A stretch of 64,000 nucleotides of DNA from Aphelidium insulamus (lineage: Eukaryota; Aphelidiomycota; Aphelidea; Aphelidiaceae). The stretch's first letter is position 1. Every line of letters begins with the position of its first letter. Below are positions 1 through 10,214 of this stretch, in pieces. Position numbers and translations under genes: made by a program. A model generated the notes under the pieces. It was not told the DNA's origin. It searched no databases and worked only from the letters and a program-made list of their open reading frames with translations. The DNA is taken from assembly GCA_036784855.1 (NCBI GenBank), contig JAZDSV010000005.1:482863-546862 (forward strand), in the 5' to 3' direction.

Positions 1-321
1 GTTGATGGTGTCCTCATGGATGACATGGACCGCGAGCTGGAGGAAATGATGCGCGACGAAGAGGAGGACCGGGACGGGCAGGTGGACAGGAGGCGCGAAG
101 ATGAGCAGCGGGTAGAGGTTGATGAAGAGTATTACGGCTCGTACGGTGATCAAGACCGTGACCATGGGTCCGACGGCGAAGAAGGGTTCATTGACGTTTC
201 AACCGTCTCGCCCACTGCTATCGCGGTCACAGAGGGAGAAAATACGGACGTCAACGTCGACCTACCAAGTCCCGAAAATCGCACGCCCGACCCAGTGTCG
301 TCTCGGCCAGCTGATACATAG
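1..321 (+). CDS. C-terminal end of an acidic protein (partial)
   Basis: The reading frame is open from base 1 and ends at a TAG at 319-321, so this is the 3' end of a gene that begins outside the window. The visible ~106 residues are very rich in Asp, Glu and Arg, followed by a Ser/Pro/Thr-rich tail. It looks like a disordered acidic tail, with no catalytic or fold motif. I do not recognise the family. It converges on the DENN gene; only 43 bp separate the two stop codons. Confidence 0.55.
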   Translation, partial: VDGVLMDDMDRELEEMMRDEEEDRDGQVDRRREDEQRVEVDEEYYGSYGDQDRDHGSDGEEGFIDVSTVSPTAIAVTEGENTDVNVDLPSPENRTPDPVSSRPADT

Positions 322-364
322 AGTTGCAACTTCACTTCCAAGTGGTCATCACATGCAATCTATT

Positions 365-3300
365 TCATCCGCGTGAATTCGGCGACGACATTCCAAACTC
401 TTCCTCCTTGATGGCAACCTGTCGCCGGCACCACTCTTCAAAATCCTCCTCATCCTTCACTTGCGACATTGCTTCAATGTGGTGTTTGTGAGTGCTGATG
501 AATGATCGCAAGTGCTGCAGCAGTGTGTTTATGTCGTCTTCTTCGCCAGACTGGGGGGATTTCACTGGCTTCGTCGTGGCAGCATCCAAACCTTCATCGG
601 TGCTCGCCGATGACTCTTCAATCTGTTTCAGCTCAAACAGACACTCATTCAGCTCCTGGCACAGCGATTGAAAGTATCGCACATGGCGTCGTAGCATGGT
701 TTCAATGTCAAGTTTGCGGGAGAAATTCATTCTCGACAGGTTGAACGAGGGGATGCTCATTGGCCGTGCATGCCTCGTGGTCAGCATCGATGTCCGCACA
801 GATCGCGAGTCCTCCAACCCGAGACGATCGTACTCCTTTAGCGTTTCCTCCATCTTGCTGTAAACTTGATCGACTCGCAGATTGATGTTAGATCTAAGAT
901 GTGATATGCGTTATCGAGGCAAGTTTGTTTGACTATACCTGCGCGTGGCAGCTGACGCTTTCAGAGATCGGGGGCCAACGTCTCCGGATGGGGACCGTGA
1001 AACGTCCGACAGAGATCCTTGTGGCGAGGAGCCAAGAATCTTTTCCTTCATCCAGTCACTAAAGTCTGGTTTCTTTCTCTAAAAAATTTTTAATAAGTAC
1101 TGACATTTGTCACTACATACGTTTTTGCTGATGCGCGCTCTTCGCAGAATCGCATTGGTATACACCTTTAGTCGAGTGGAATCCTTCTCAGTTACCAGTG
1201 GCATGAATGGCCGCGGTGGGAGCATCAGTGAGGCATCAAGCGGGCCATCGGGCAGAAAATACGGTCTCTTCGGAGCCGAATTCGGTCCCAGTCCTTTCAA
1301 GTTGATATTCATCGCCGGTACAATTGTTTTGATCATGTATGCTTCGTCCTGCAGAAAGGGAGTTTGCTCCTTTGTCAAACGCATCTTTGATCGATTCAGC
1401 TTTGCCTTGATGGCTTCGTCGAAAAACAAGATCTCATAATCGACACCATTAGACTCGGCACGGCTATGTGCGAATTGCGAGAATGCCTGCGTATCGCACA
1501 AGTAAAACATGAAGAGTCGAGTTTCCCGGTCGGCGAGTTGCATGAGAAATTCTCGCTTTTTAAACACTGGACATCCATTGCGCTGGTCGAAATCGCTAAT
1601 GTCAGGCACGGATGCCCGCCCCGATGCACTCGAGATGTTTTTCCGTGCAAGCTTTGTCAGCGCACCCCATTGTTCCGCCATGTCGCTTTTGAACACACCG
1701 AGTGCCGCGCTGGACGATGAAGAAGTGACGGCCCGTTGTTTCGGCGGAGCTTCATGGGTCTCGATGAACGTTCGATAGTTGCGAAAGAGAGACGTCCACA
1801 GCCGGAAAAATGCGTCCTGAACTTTGCACTCGTTGAATGCGCGAGGACAGTATGCCACAAGATTGTTCACACAGGAATGATGCGCCGTCAGACGACAGCC
1901 TTCGCAACCCAGTCCGTCCGAGTGCGCAAACACGTGGTCATCGAGATCTCCTAGCCGTTCCACGGTTGCTGTACCGCCGACCGCCCACGCGGTGGAGTTG
2001 ATTCCAAGCACCAGTGGCACATTTACCGATTTCTCACACACGGCACACAGTCCCACCGCAACTTTTTGCGGCAGCTTGTTCCGCGGAATCTGTACCGTTT
2101 CACTGTTGGGCGGAGTGGTTACGGCATAAAGTCGCCAAAATACATGGCCCTCGTGACCTGGTATGCATGCGTCGCCATGCACGTCATTCAACGTGGCGCC
2201 GTGCGTGGTGCAGACCATCAGCTGGATCTCGGGCGGAAAGTCTTCGGCCTTCATTGCGTACTGATACTCTAGCGGTGCCAGGTAATTGGAGTGAAATCGA
2301 GGAAACGATTTCTGCTCGGCAGCCACCTGGCTGCTTGCTTGATACCGGAATGGGAAAAAGAATCGTTCGCGGCGGCTCAAAGTTGCAGAAGTAGCTTCAC
2401 GCAATTGCCCCGGCTGATAAGCATTCGTGCCAGCAATATCCAGCCCACTGGCAATACTTGAGAACTGATTCTTGTTCTGTTCCAGCGAGTACAGCGTAGA
2501 CGACGACGAGGACTTTGAGTTGGCGCCGTCAATGCTCACCATAGATGACTGGATGCGAATCTTGGAGCTTTCCAAAAATCCCGACAAATGCTGCATGATT
2601 TTCTTGGGCGATGTCGACGCGCTGACCGTGGCAAGTGCGCTGTCTCGTCGCCGAGTTTCATAATCAGTGTCAATGGTGAGTTGGGCGGACGCTGTTGGTC
2701 CAGTGACCACCGATGTCGGAGCGGCAATCAAGTTAGACTTTGTAATGAGAGAATTTGGATGCGACGAGCCATTCGGTGGCGCAGAGAGAGTACTCATACG
2801 CAAATTCGGAGTAGCAAATAGAGAATTATCGGCACTTGGGTTCGCAGTCTGCGCCGAAGGATTCGTGAGAGCAGTCTGAAATGTGCCGTTTGAGGCATTT
2901 CTATCTTGCTGTGCCGGGTCATCTGTTGACTGAAATACTATTGACGGACGAGCTTCCATATCTGTGTCATCTTCGTCGACAACCAATAACGCCTTTTGTG
3001 CACTATCCATGTCCACGGGAGACAGTGGCAAGTCCTTCATAAGCGATGCAGCCAACGAAGATCGAGATGCCGGACGTTCCGCCAACGATACTTTGTCAGC
3101 GTTCGCGGTTGATGATTCCACTGGCGGCGGTAGCGCTGGCTTGTCCTCTGCTACTTCAACTTGACTCGGCTGAGTAGCGGGCACTTCGACACTAGGTTTA
3201 CGCTGAGGAGGAACAATGGTCAACACCGACGCTCCCATATCGTAGGTGAACGACGACTTGGCAGCAGCCAGCAGTTTGCGAGGTGGCGCGACAATCGTGG

Positions 3301-5248
3301 CCATGCTGTCATGCAGCTTGACGGATCGCAGATCATTGATTGATCGCGAATTAAGGCGTTTGATCTTTTGCCGCACGGACAACAGCTCGTCGCGAATCAG
3401 CGTGAGCTCGTACTGCAGCTGCTGGTTGCGACGCATGGGCAGCGACGAGTGCCAGTACTCGGGCTGGCAGTCGGGCCGTACAATCATTCGTGCGACTTGA
3501 TGCGTCGTCTTGTACCGCAGCAGTCGACTAGCCTTGGACAAGCGACCTACCAGCTTGCGGCGCTCGTGTAATGGAATGTGCGGTACATAATCGACAGACA
3601 GTGGCAACATCGTCTTGGCTCCAGTTCCAGAGGCACTTTGCTGGTGCACTGGCTTGCCGGCAGGAAGTGTAACCACATTCTTGTCCAACTCTACAACCAG
3701 CACCTACATAAAAATGGAGTAAGACCTTGCTTGGAATGAAAATTTGGCAAGCGTACATCGTCGGGAACCGTCTCCAAGTGCCGATAACTGTTCAATATGC
3801 CGATAATGAAGGGTACTGGCGCATGAATGTAGGTCATCATTTGCGCCGGCAACAACGGGATGTAGACATGCTGCCAAAATACTAGACAATATAATGAATA
3901 TACCTCATGGAGATACCACATTGTACTCACGGGGAAAGAGCAATGCGACGAAACTCTCGGCAACAGTGCTCAGCAGCTGTGCATGATCTGACAAGAACAG
4001 GACCTTTCTCTCCGTCACAATGTACTCGAATACCGTCAAAATGTTGTCCGGCGACAAGGCGGCGAACAAGGGATAGAATGAAAACTATATGGAATGTTAC
4101 TGTTGCATACAGACACAGAATAATGTACGTACACTGCGAAGAATGGGCACACAGTTTAGCGGCGGCCGTGACAGACGAATGTCGATGCAGGCATCCAGTT
4201 TGACCGACACTTCAAGCTTCCCCGGCGGCGGCAGAGGCACCTCGCTGACAAAGTGCGTCACCATCCTGGCACAAAGATCAGTATTGATAGTACGCGGAAT
4301 GAACAACCTCTCCAGCGGAATTTCAGCCCAGTCACCGCTGGCGGACGTGACTTTCACGAGCCAGTCCCGGAAAGCACCGTAGAATGGCCACTTGCTGAGT
4401 AGACCGACACAGCGCGGCTTGTAGTAGTGCTCGGTGCGCTGCAGGAGACGCGTGTACGGCGCCAACAGTGAGCCGTACAGCGCAATCTGCTCCTCCGTCT
4501 GCAGTGCATCGCCGTGAATGGACGCGTCGTCGGATAGCTGTTGCTTCTGCAGCTGCTGCTGAAGACGCTTGGCGGCGGCAAGTTTGCTCTGTATGTGGTC
4601 AATGTACTCGAGTTCGCTGTCGGGCAGGCTGGCCAGACGCAGCTCCGTCAGCATTCGAGCGGCAGTCGCGCGCTCCCCGTCATCCAGCGGTCGGAACAGT
4701 GTCAGGCACGCGGCATACGTCTTGATGCCCGTGTCATCCGTGATGATGAATGAGTGAAAGTGGGACGGTGGTGGCGGTGGTGATGGTGGTGTCTGTGATG
4801 ACTGTGGTGCAGAAATGGGTGGATTAGTGTCTCTTGCCGTCGATGCCGGCTGCTTGTAGTGACGGAGCGCCACACCGCCCTCGGGGAAGCAGAACAGTGG
4901 AATGTGTGTGGGCACGACGGCCGTGGAAGGATACGCGGCCGTAACAGTGGCACTCCATCGCACGTCTGTCGGGTGTGGCGGCAGCGGCAAAGTGAGTGGC
5001 CTGACATCCGTAGCTGCCTCGGTTGCGAGCGGCGGAGCAGACGGCCTTGGCGGTGCTGGCTGTTTAAGCGACGCGTCGGCAGCAAGCACCGAGGCACCGT
5101 CGACAATGAAGAACGCGTCGACAAGCCGCGCACTGAACGAGCAGGTGGGTGAGAGTACTGCGCCACTGTCCGGAGATGGCGTGGACGGTGCCGAGGCCGC
5201 CACGCTGTTCACCAGCACGGAAGACACGCTGGCAGCTGGTGGGCGCAT
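365..5248 (-). CDS. DENN-domain protein with embedded C1-like zinc finger (Rab GEF candidate)
   Basis: Six exons: 5248-4133, 4084-3931, 3881-3757, 3703-1121, 1078-939, 893-365; they sum to 1548 codons plus stop. The start is the ATG at 5248. The cDENN core is clear across exons 1-4 (FAALSPDNILTVFEYIVTER, then YIPLLP and HAPVPFIIGI, about residues 370-455). The dDENN part lies near the end of exon 4. DENN proteins activate Rab GTPases by nucleotide exchange on membranes. Between cDENN and dDENN is a zinc-binding segment (about residues 1010-1090) with CxxC and later CxxC-x4-H-xx-C-x7-C, the second half of a C1 domain, after an unusually long spacer. A Ser/Thr-rich region precedes it. The C-terminal 200 residues look helical. 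The Rab substrate cannot be told from sequence. All five introns are GT-AG. Confidence 0.88.
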
Positions 5249-5523
5249 CAAGTTGGCACAGGTTCTAACAAACAAGCTGGCTGCAGACTAGTAGGCATAT
5301 TATTTGCTGGTATATATGCTGTGATATTGTGCAGCAAGAGACAGCAGCTGTTGCATGGCATCTGAAGCTTTACGTGCAGCAAAACATGTCTATGCTGGCC
5401 GTGACTTGCCGGGAATTGCATCCAAGATGTGACTTTTGTGTGCGTCCAATAATCTCGCTGTCCTTGTTCATAGAGTGCGTATGCACGGCGTGAAACTTAC
5501 CACTGACTGCACGGGACTACATT

Positions 5524-6540
5524 TTATATGCCTTGAATGCCTTCATCGGCGCCAGTGTGAGCTGTGCCACTGCATTCATCGGCATCAGCATCATCGTGAG
5601 CGTGCCGTGTTGGGCCGGGACAGCTTGCGGCCATGTCCATGTCCGACTCGTACTTTACACCGCACCACTGGCAGTAAAAGTGTCGCTGTCTCAGGTACGC
5701 TGTCACCTCGTTCAGTTGTTGGTGCACATCATCAGCGTCTTCACCATCACCACCGTTAATGCTCCTTTTGTCGGTGTCCTCTAGCACTCGCGTCGTCCCC
5801 GCTTCCAATTCAGCTTCCATTTTCTTTCTTGCCGCTTTGGCCACCACTTCAGACAGCCAGTACGCTCGGCCGTCGGTCACGCCCGCCTGCCCATCCAGAT
5901 CCTCACACGCCAACCGAGAGTGCCGCAGGTCACTGCGCGCCAGTCTTACGGCAGCACTGTCCCGCGTCCGCACCGTGAAATCACGCCTGAGTGCCTTATT
6001 GCGAGGGACCGTGATGGCTTGGGTCAGTGCGACCTCTTCCTCGCGCAACCTCTTCAACCTTTCGTATTCCTGCTCCTCCTGCAGCTGACGGGCAGTATGG
6101 CGTCCCACTCCATCATCGCCGCCAATTCCCACGCGAGTAGTGCGCGGCACATTCGGAATAGCCAACGGTTCTCGGAGCCTGTTGTCTGGCAAGGTCGAGT
6201 CTTGCGCCGTAGCGTCATTGCCACCATCACCGTCATTACTGCTACTACTGGCGGAAGCAGCTTTAGCAGTCGCTGTAGTAGGCACACCCAGCGCCTCTCC
6301 CGGCTTGTATCCCATGCGCATGAGCATCGAGTAGCCGCGATTTGACGCGTCGATCGGCTTCTCCAGGGCCTCGCGCCGTCTGGTCTCTTCAAGCAGGTGA
6401 CGTGGCATTCGTGCTACTACATGCTCTGCAGGCGGGGGTGCAGACTTGATTATCGACTTCTCAGTAGATTCCGAGGCCGCAATGAACTTGTCCGACATGT
6501 AATCGTCGTCGTCGTCATCTTCGCCGTTGTTCTTGTCCAT
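5524..6540 (-). CDS. GPATCH11: G-patch domain protein 11-like
   Basis: Single exon, 338 codons; the ATG at 6540 begins an acidic N-terminus (DDDDDDYMSDKF). A G-patch follows at about residues 65-90 (GYSMLMRMGYKPGEALG), then a charged helical middle. The C-terminal domain has the FYCQWCGVKYES...CPG pattern of the DUF4187 zinc-ribbon typical of GPATCH11/CCDC75 proteins. G-patch proteins generally stimulate DEAH-box RNA helicases in splicing; GPATCH11 is linked to spliceosome and kinetochore in animals. It lies upstream of the DENN gene on the same strand with ~275 bp between. Family assignment rests on the G-patch plus DUF4187 order. Confidence 0.85.
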   Translation of the reverse strand: MDKNNGEDDDDDDYMSDKFIAASESTEKSIIKSAPPPAEHVVARMPRHLLEETRRREALEKPIDASNRGYSMLMRMGYKPGEALGVPTTATAKAASASSSSNDGDGGNDATAQDSTLPDNRLREPLAIPNVPRTTRVGIGGDDGVGRHTARQLQEEQEYERLKRLREEEVALTQAITVPRNKALRRDFTVRTRDSAAVRLARSDLRHSRLACEDLDGQAGVTDGRAYWLSEVVAKAARKKMEAELEAGTTRVLEDTDKRSINGGDGEDADDVHQQLNEVTAYLRQRHFYCQWCGVKYESDMDMAASCPGPTRHAHDDADADECSGTAHTGADEGIQGI

Positions 6541-7060
6541 TGCACACCAGTTTGAAGTGTAAGTGAGCACAGAAATTACTTCTGTGCGCTGGCGTTCATA
6601 CACTCAAGATGAAATTACTACATAGTCACTTTGCATGCCATGCAATAGTTGACATATCACTATTCTATATTCGCATGTAATATGCCGTGTACCCGCGGAA
6701 AAATATTCCTCAAAACTTGCTGCATGCCAATAGTTCAGCCTGCTCCGGCTAAATACGCAGTTTGCCCAAGAATTTTGGAGAGTGAGTGTGTTCAAGCTGT
6801 ACTTTCAAATCGGCGATTATGTGGACTTTTGATCCAATGTCATCGTCTTTGCCGTCACTCTTCGACTTGACTCCGTATCGAAGGCGCCTTTACATGATCG
6901 TACCCTTTGGTCGCGATCACCTCCACCTTGAACCACTCCTACACTGTAAGCCAAGTGACCACCAAAACAGCTACAAAGCGTATCATTGATTACTCGTAGT
7001 TCATTGTCTTGAAATCTGAACCAATATCTGTTTTGTCATTCGCCGCGCACGTAGGGTTTG
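6541..7060. other. Intergenic stretch, no gene seen
   Basis: About 520 bp between the GPATCH11 start and the poly-T end of the LINE remnant. Only short ORFs occur and none resembles a known protein. It presumably contains the GPATCH11 promoter; no motif stands out. Confidence 0.5.
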
Positions 7061-7720
7061 TTTTTTTTTTGGGTGAAAAATTAATTTTATTTACAATTAA
7101 ATTGGCAGACCAGAACGTCCCAGCTGGCGAGTTCGATCAACAATGGCCTGACCAATTTGCTGCATTGTGATGAATTGCAGCCTCTGATGTGCCCGGTGTA
7201 TAGCAAGACATTCCTTCATGCCGTAGCGCTGTGCAATCCCCACAGCAATAGTTCGCACAATCTGTAGAGCCCGCCGACTGAAGATGCCAGTGTTGGTGAC
7301 CACAAATGGTGAGAACAGGAGACCCTCGCGTAGAGTTTGCAAATGACTCTTTGCCGAGCGCGTTGTTGTCATCATGAAGTCGTGACGCTATTTCACAAAC
7401 GACAGCCCCTTTTGAGATACGAACGTGCTGTCGGATGACATATTGGTGCCCCCGACACATAAATCCATTGATACACGCCTGTCAATTTAAACCATCGCCG
7501 GACACTCGCACCAAGATTGTCGCTTGAACTTCATCTGAACACCTCAAGTTGTTGCGCACCACCACGAGCACTTGTATCTTGACATTCAACTGCAGCAATA
7601 GTGTGGTCAACTAACATTGTTATCCATGTGGCATGTAGACTGAGTTGGTCCTCCTGCCCACCTGATGTTCACATTCACCCTCGATGGCCTTTCATACTGG
7701 TGTCATTATTTAAGCGGGTC
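7061..7720 (-). mobile_element. Decayed non-LTR retrotransposon (LINE) 3' fragment
   Basis: On the minus strand the segment ends with TTAATTTTTCACCC followed by a run of 10 A (poly-T at 7061-7070 on the plus strand). This is the 3' end structure of a LINE. Upstream, broken frames read like the C-terminal part of a LINE reverse-transcriptase ORF: a segment with VDHTIAAVECQDTSARGG near 7550-7610 and, in another frame, SPFVVTNTGIFSRRALQIVR near 7100-7330. Stops and frame changes make it non-functional. The 5' boundary is not resolved; 7720 is approximate. The same 3' end motif recurs at 9773-9818. Confidence 0.6.
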
Positions 7721-8369
7721 AACTGGTACTATTTGTAAGCCTATATATGGTACTGCATATATCTCACACAGTAGATTGCGCTGAGGGATGGCCATAGCTG
7801 TATCATTGTGTTGCTGAATGCATTGGGAAGAGTGCAAATCCCTCAACTATGTGGCCTCACAGACGTTAATAAGATGAGTACTAAACACCAAATGCACTTT
7901 GGCACTAGCGACTTTGGGGTTAAGAGGTAATTGAGCTGCTAAACTTAATCATATTAATGTCCTGTAGACAGATGCAATTTACAATCTGAACTCTCGCACT
8001 TTTTGGGATGGAGTCATGTACTTGAGGTTTCCTTATTTCTGAGGATGATGTTAAAACACTGCGACTTATCTTGTGCCCATGGCAAAACTTTCCGGGTCCA
8101 AGCAGTAAAGCATTAAAACGCCACTATCTGGCAACTAATTATGTGGAAATTTGATTACTTGATGATGGAAATTGATAATCTGATAATGTGTAAAGTTCGG
8201 TCATAACTGGAGCTGCGTTAAATTAAACACCTAAAAAAGGAGCATTGACCTTCGGAGTCAATTAAGTAAGTATTAATTAATTATTAATTAAGTAGTCGCA
8301 ATTCATAGTATACGTTCTTACATGCTTGTCACTTCATCAAACATTTATGTACATTTAATTGACATATTG
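7721..8369. other. A+T-rich intergenic stretch, no gene seen
   Basis: About 650 bp rich in A and T with many stops in all frames. Near 8265-8295 there is a run of overlapping TTAATTAA-like palindromes. No coding or RNA gene was found. It could include more decayed retroelement sequence. Confidence 0.45.
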
Positions 8370-9687
8370 CTATACCCGCTGCCACTGGCGACGCCTCGTA
8401 AACGTCCACCAGCTGGGATGTTGCTGCCACAGGTGACGCCAATTATGCCCGCCATACACCCAGCCATCTGGATCAGTAACATGGGGCGAATGCGGTCGCC
8501 ACTGACCGCTAGCGAGAAACACTTGTGGATGCAGCACAGCAGAACCATCAGCGTCTGTCCATGCAGGTGGGTCTTCGGACGGCAGTAGCTGCTCCAACCA
8601 GCCAAGGCCTATCCAGTAGCGCTGGTGTTCGTACAGTATTTGAATTTGGTGCCCCGATTGATCAGCGACTTCCTCGTGGTCGCTGTCAATGACAGTACCA
8701 AACAGGGTACTCGAGCGATTATACTCATTTACGGCATCAAAGACGGTACTGCCGACTCGTGAAAGTTGCGCTGAGCCGGGAGGTGTGGGAAGTCGATGGT
8801 CATTAGTAACGGGTGAGAATTTGTCTATGCGGTTCTTGCCATCAAATTGAAGTTGCAGAGTCGGTGACGGGCTAGACGGCTGCTCGCACAACTCTTGCCC
8901 CGGCTCGGCAGACTGTTGCATCGATGACCAGGAGAGTTGCAAACGCTCTCGCAGACTTTGGATGCTCTTGCCGCTGTGGGCCAGAAGCTCGGTAAGCAGC
9001 GCCGGCAACGGCGACCCCATCAGCAGCACTGCATTGCCGGCAACCAGGCACTGAGTTTGCACGGAGCATAGCAGCTGTGCCGCAATCCATCCAGCGCCTC
9101 CAAGTGCCACCCGTCCATACAGCCGCCTGACTTGGGCCGGGCGACGGTGCCACGAGTAGTAGGCGCGCCACTCGTCCACCATGTCTGCCACCGCCATACT
9201 GCGACTGAGTACCCAGTTCATACGGAGCAGTACCACCGCCAACTGTTCATAGTCCTGCAACTGTCGGCCCACATACACGCCACTTCCCTGCGCCACATCG
9301 CACTTGGTGTCTACACAGATATACACATGTAAGGCAATGTATATCACAATGGGAGAGAGATCACAATGTACCGCGGCTAGCAAGCGAGAGCCAAAACACT
9401 GCAGCCAGAGCGAGTAGCGGCGGCCCCACCACTAGAGACCAGCTGGGACTGAGACAGAGTAGTGTCCAGAACGCCACAGCCATCAGCGAGTGCACCGGCT
9501 CGCGCCAAATGAGCAAATCATGCACGGCCGCCACGGCGTCCAGCACGGGGTCCACACGGCGCAAGAACCTGGTGAATATGTCGGGTGTCTGGAGCAGGTG
9601 CCGCCACGATATGGTGGTAATGTCGGAGATGGAGTCGGGCGCGGGCTGCCGCAGCAGGTCCTTGGTGGGTGCGACTGCCGGCGGCAT
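8370..9687 (-). CDS. Pex24/Pex30-like peroxisomal membrane protein with DysF domain
   Basis: Two exons, 9687-9372 and 9310-8370, giving 418 codons. The GT-AG intron carries one base of a shared Asp codon. The N-terminal 100 residues include a hydrophobic hairpin (FWTLLCLSPSWSLVVGPPLLALAAVFWLSLA), as in reticulon-like Pex28-32 peroxins. The C-terminal 100 residues carry a dysferlin-type (DysF) domain: YEHQRYWIGLGWL, then DPDGWVYGG, and a final Trp/Arg motif (FTRRRQWQR). Proteins of this family sit in ER and peroxisomal membranes and control peroxisome number; DysF alone also occurs in TECPR1. The combination best fits Pex24/Pex30. The start at 9687 is the first ATG before the conserved region. 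Confidence 0.8.
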
Positions 9688-9763
9688 GGTAATGTGTGGC
9701 GTGTGGCGTTGTTTGAAGTGGAAATCACGCAGATGTTGCCCTCTTGCACTTCTAAATATTAAC

Positions 9764-9827
9764 AAGTAGTTTTTTTTTTTTTTTTTTTGGGTGAAAAATT
9801 AAGTTAGTTAATAGTTAGAAGTAGTTT
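9764..9827 (-). mobile_element. Tiny 5'-truncated retroelement insertion with target-site duplication
   Basis: A 9-bp direct repeat AAGTAGTTT (9764-9772 and 9819-9827) flanks a 46-bp insert. On the minus strand the insert is about 30 nt ending in TTAATTTTTCACCC, followed by about 18 A. Its last 14 non-A bases match the 3' end of the LINE remnant at 7061-7720. It therefore looks like a severely 5'-truncated copy of the same family. The last repeat bases are ambiguous with the poly-T run. Confidence 0.65.
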
Positions 9828-10214
9828 ACAGTAAGTAAATCATACTTTAAACACCGCTTAACATTAATAACATTAATGAAGAGCAACCAATAATGGCGTG
9901 AGACTGCACTGCTTCAGGCTTTTCTCGGTACTCGGTATTAGAATCCATGTGCGTATATGTGCCGGCTTGTTATCGGCCACACACACTTGTGAGACCAATG
10001 TATGTCGAGAGCTCGAGTCTACCGAAGTCAAGTCCATCAGCTTAATGCCTGCGAGGTCAAATAATCCCCGATGCGATAATCTTGATTTTACGCACACAAA
10101 CGATTACTTACACTGTGATAAGCATCTGGAGAGAATTTGGACCTACGCTACGTACATACCTCGAAGTGTACTTAATTGTGCGCGGCAGATCAACCTGATC
10201 GGCAGAATCCAAAA
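9828..10214. other. Intergenic stretch upstream of SUV3, no gene seen
   Basis: About 390 bp between the retroelement insertion and the SUV3 start. Only short shadow ORFs occur. It presumably holds promoters for the diverging SUV3 and Pex30-like genes. Confidence 0.5.
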
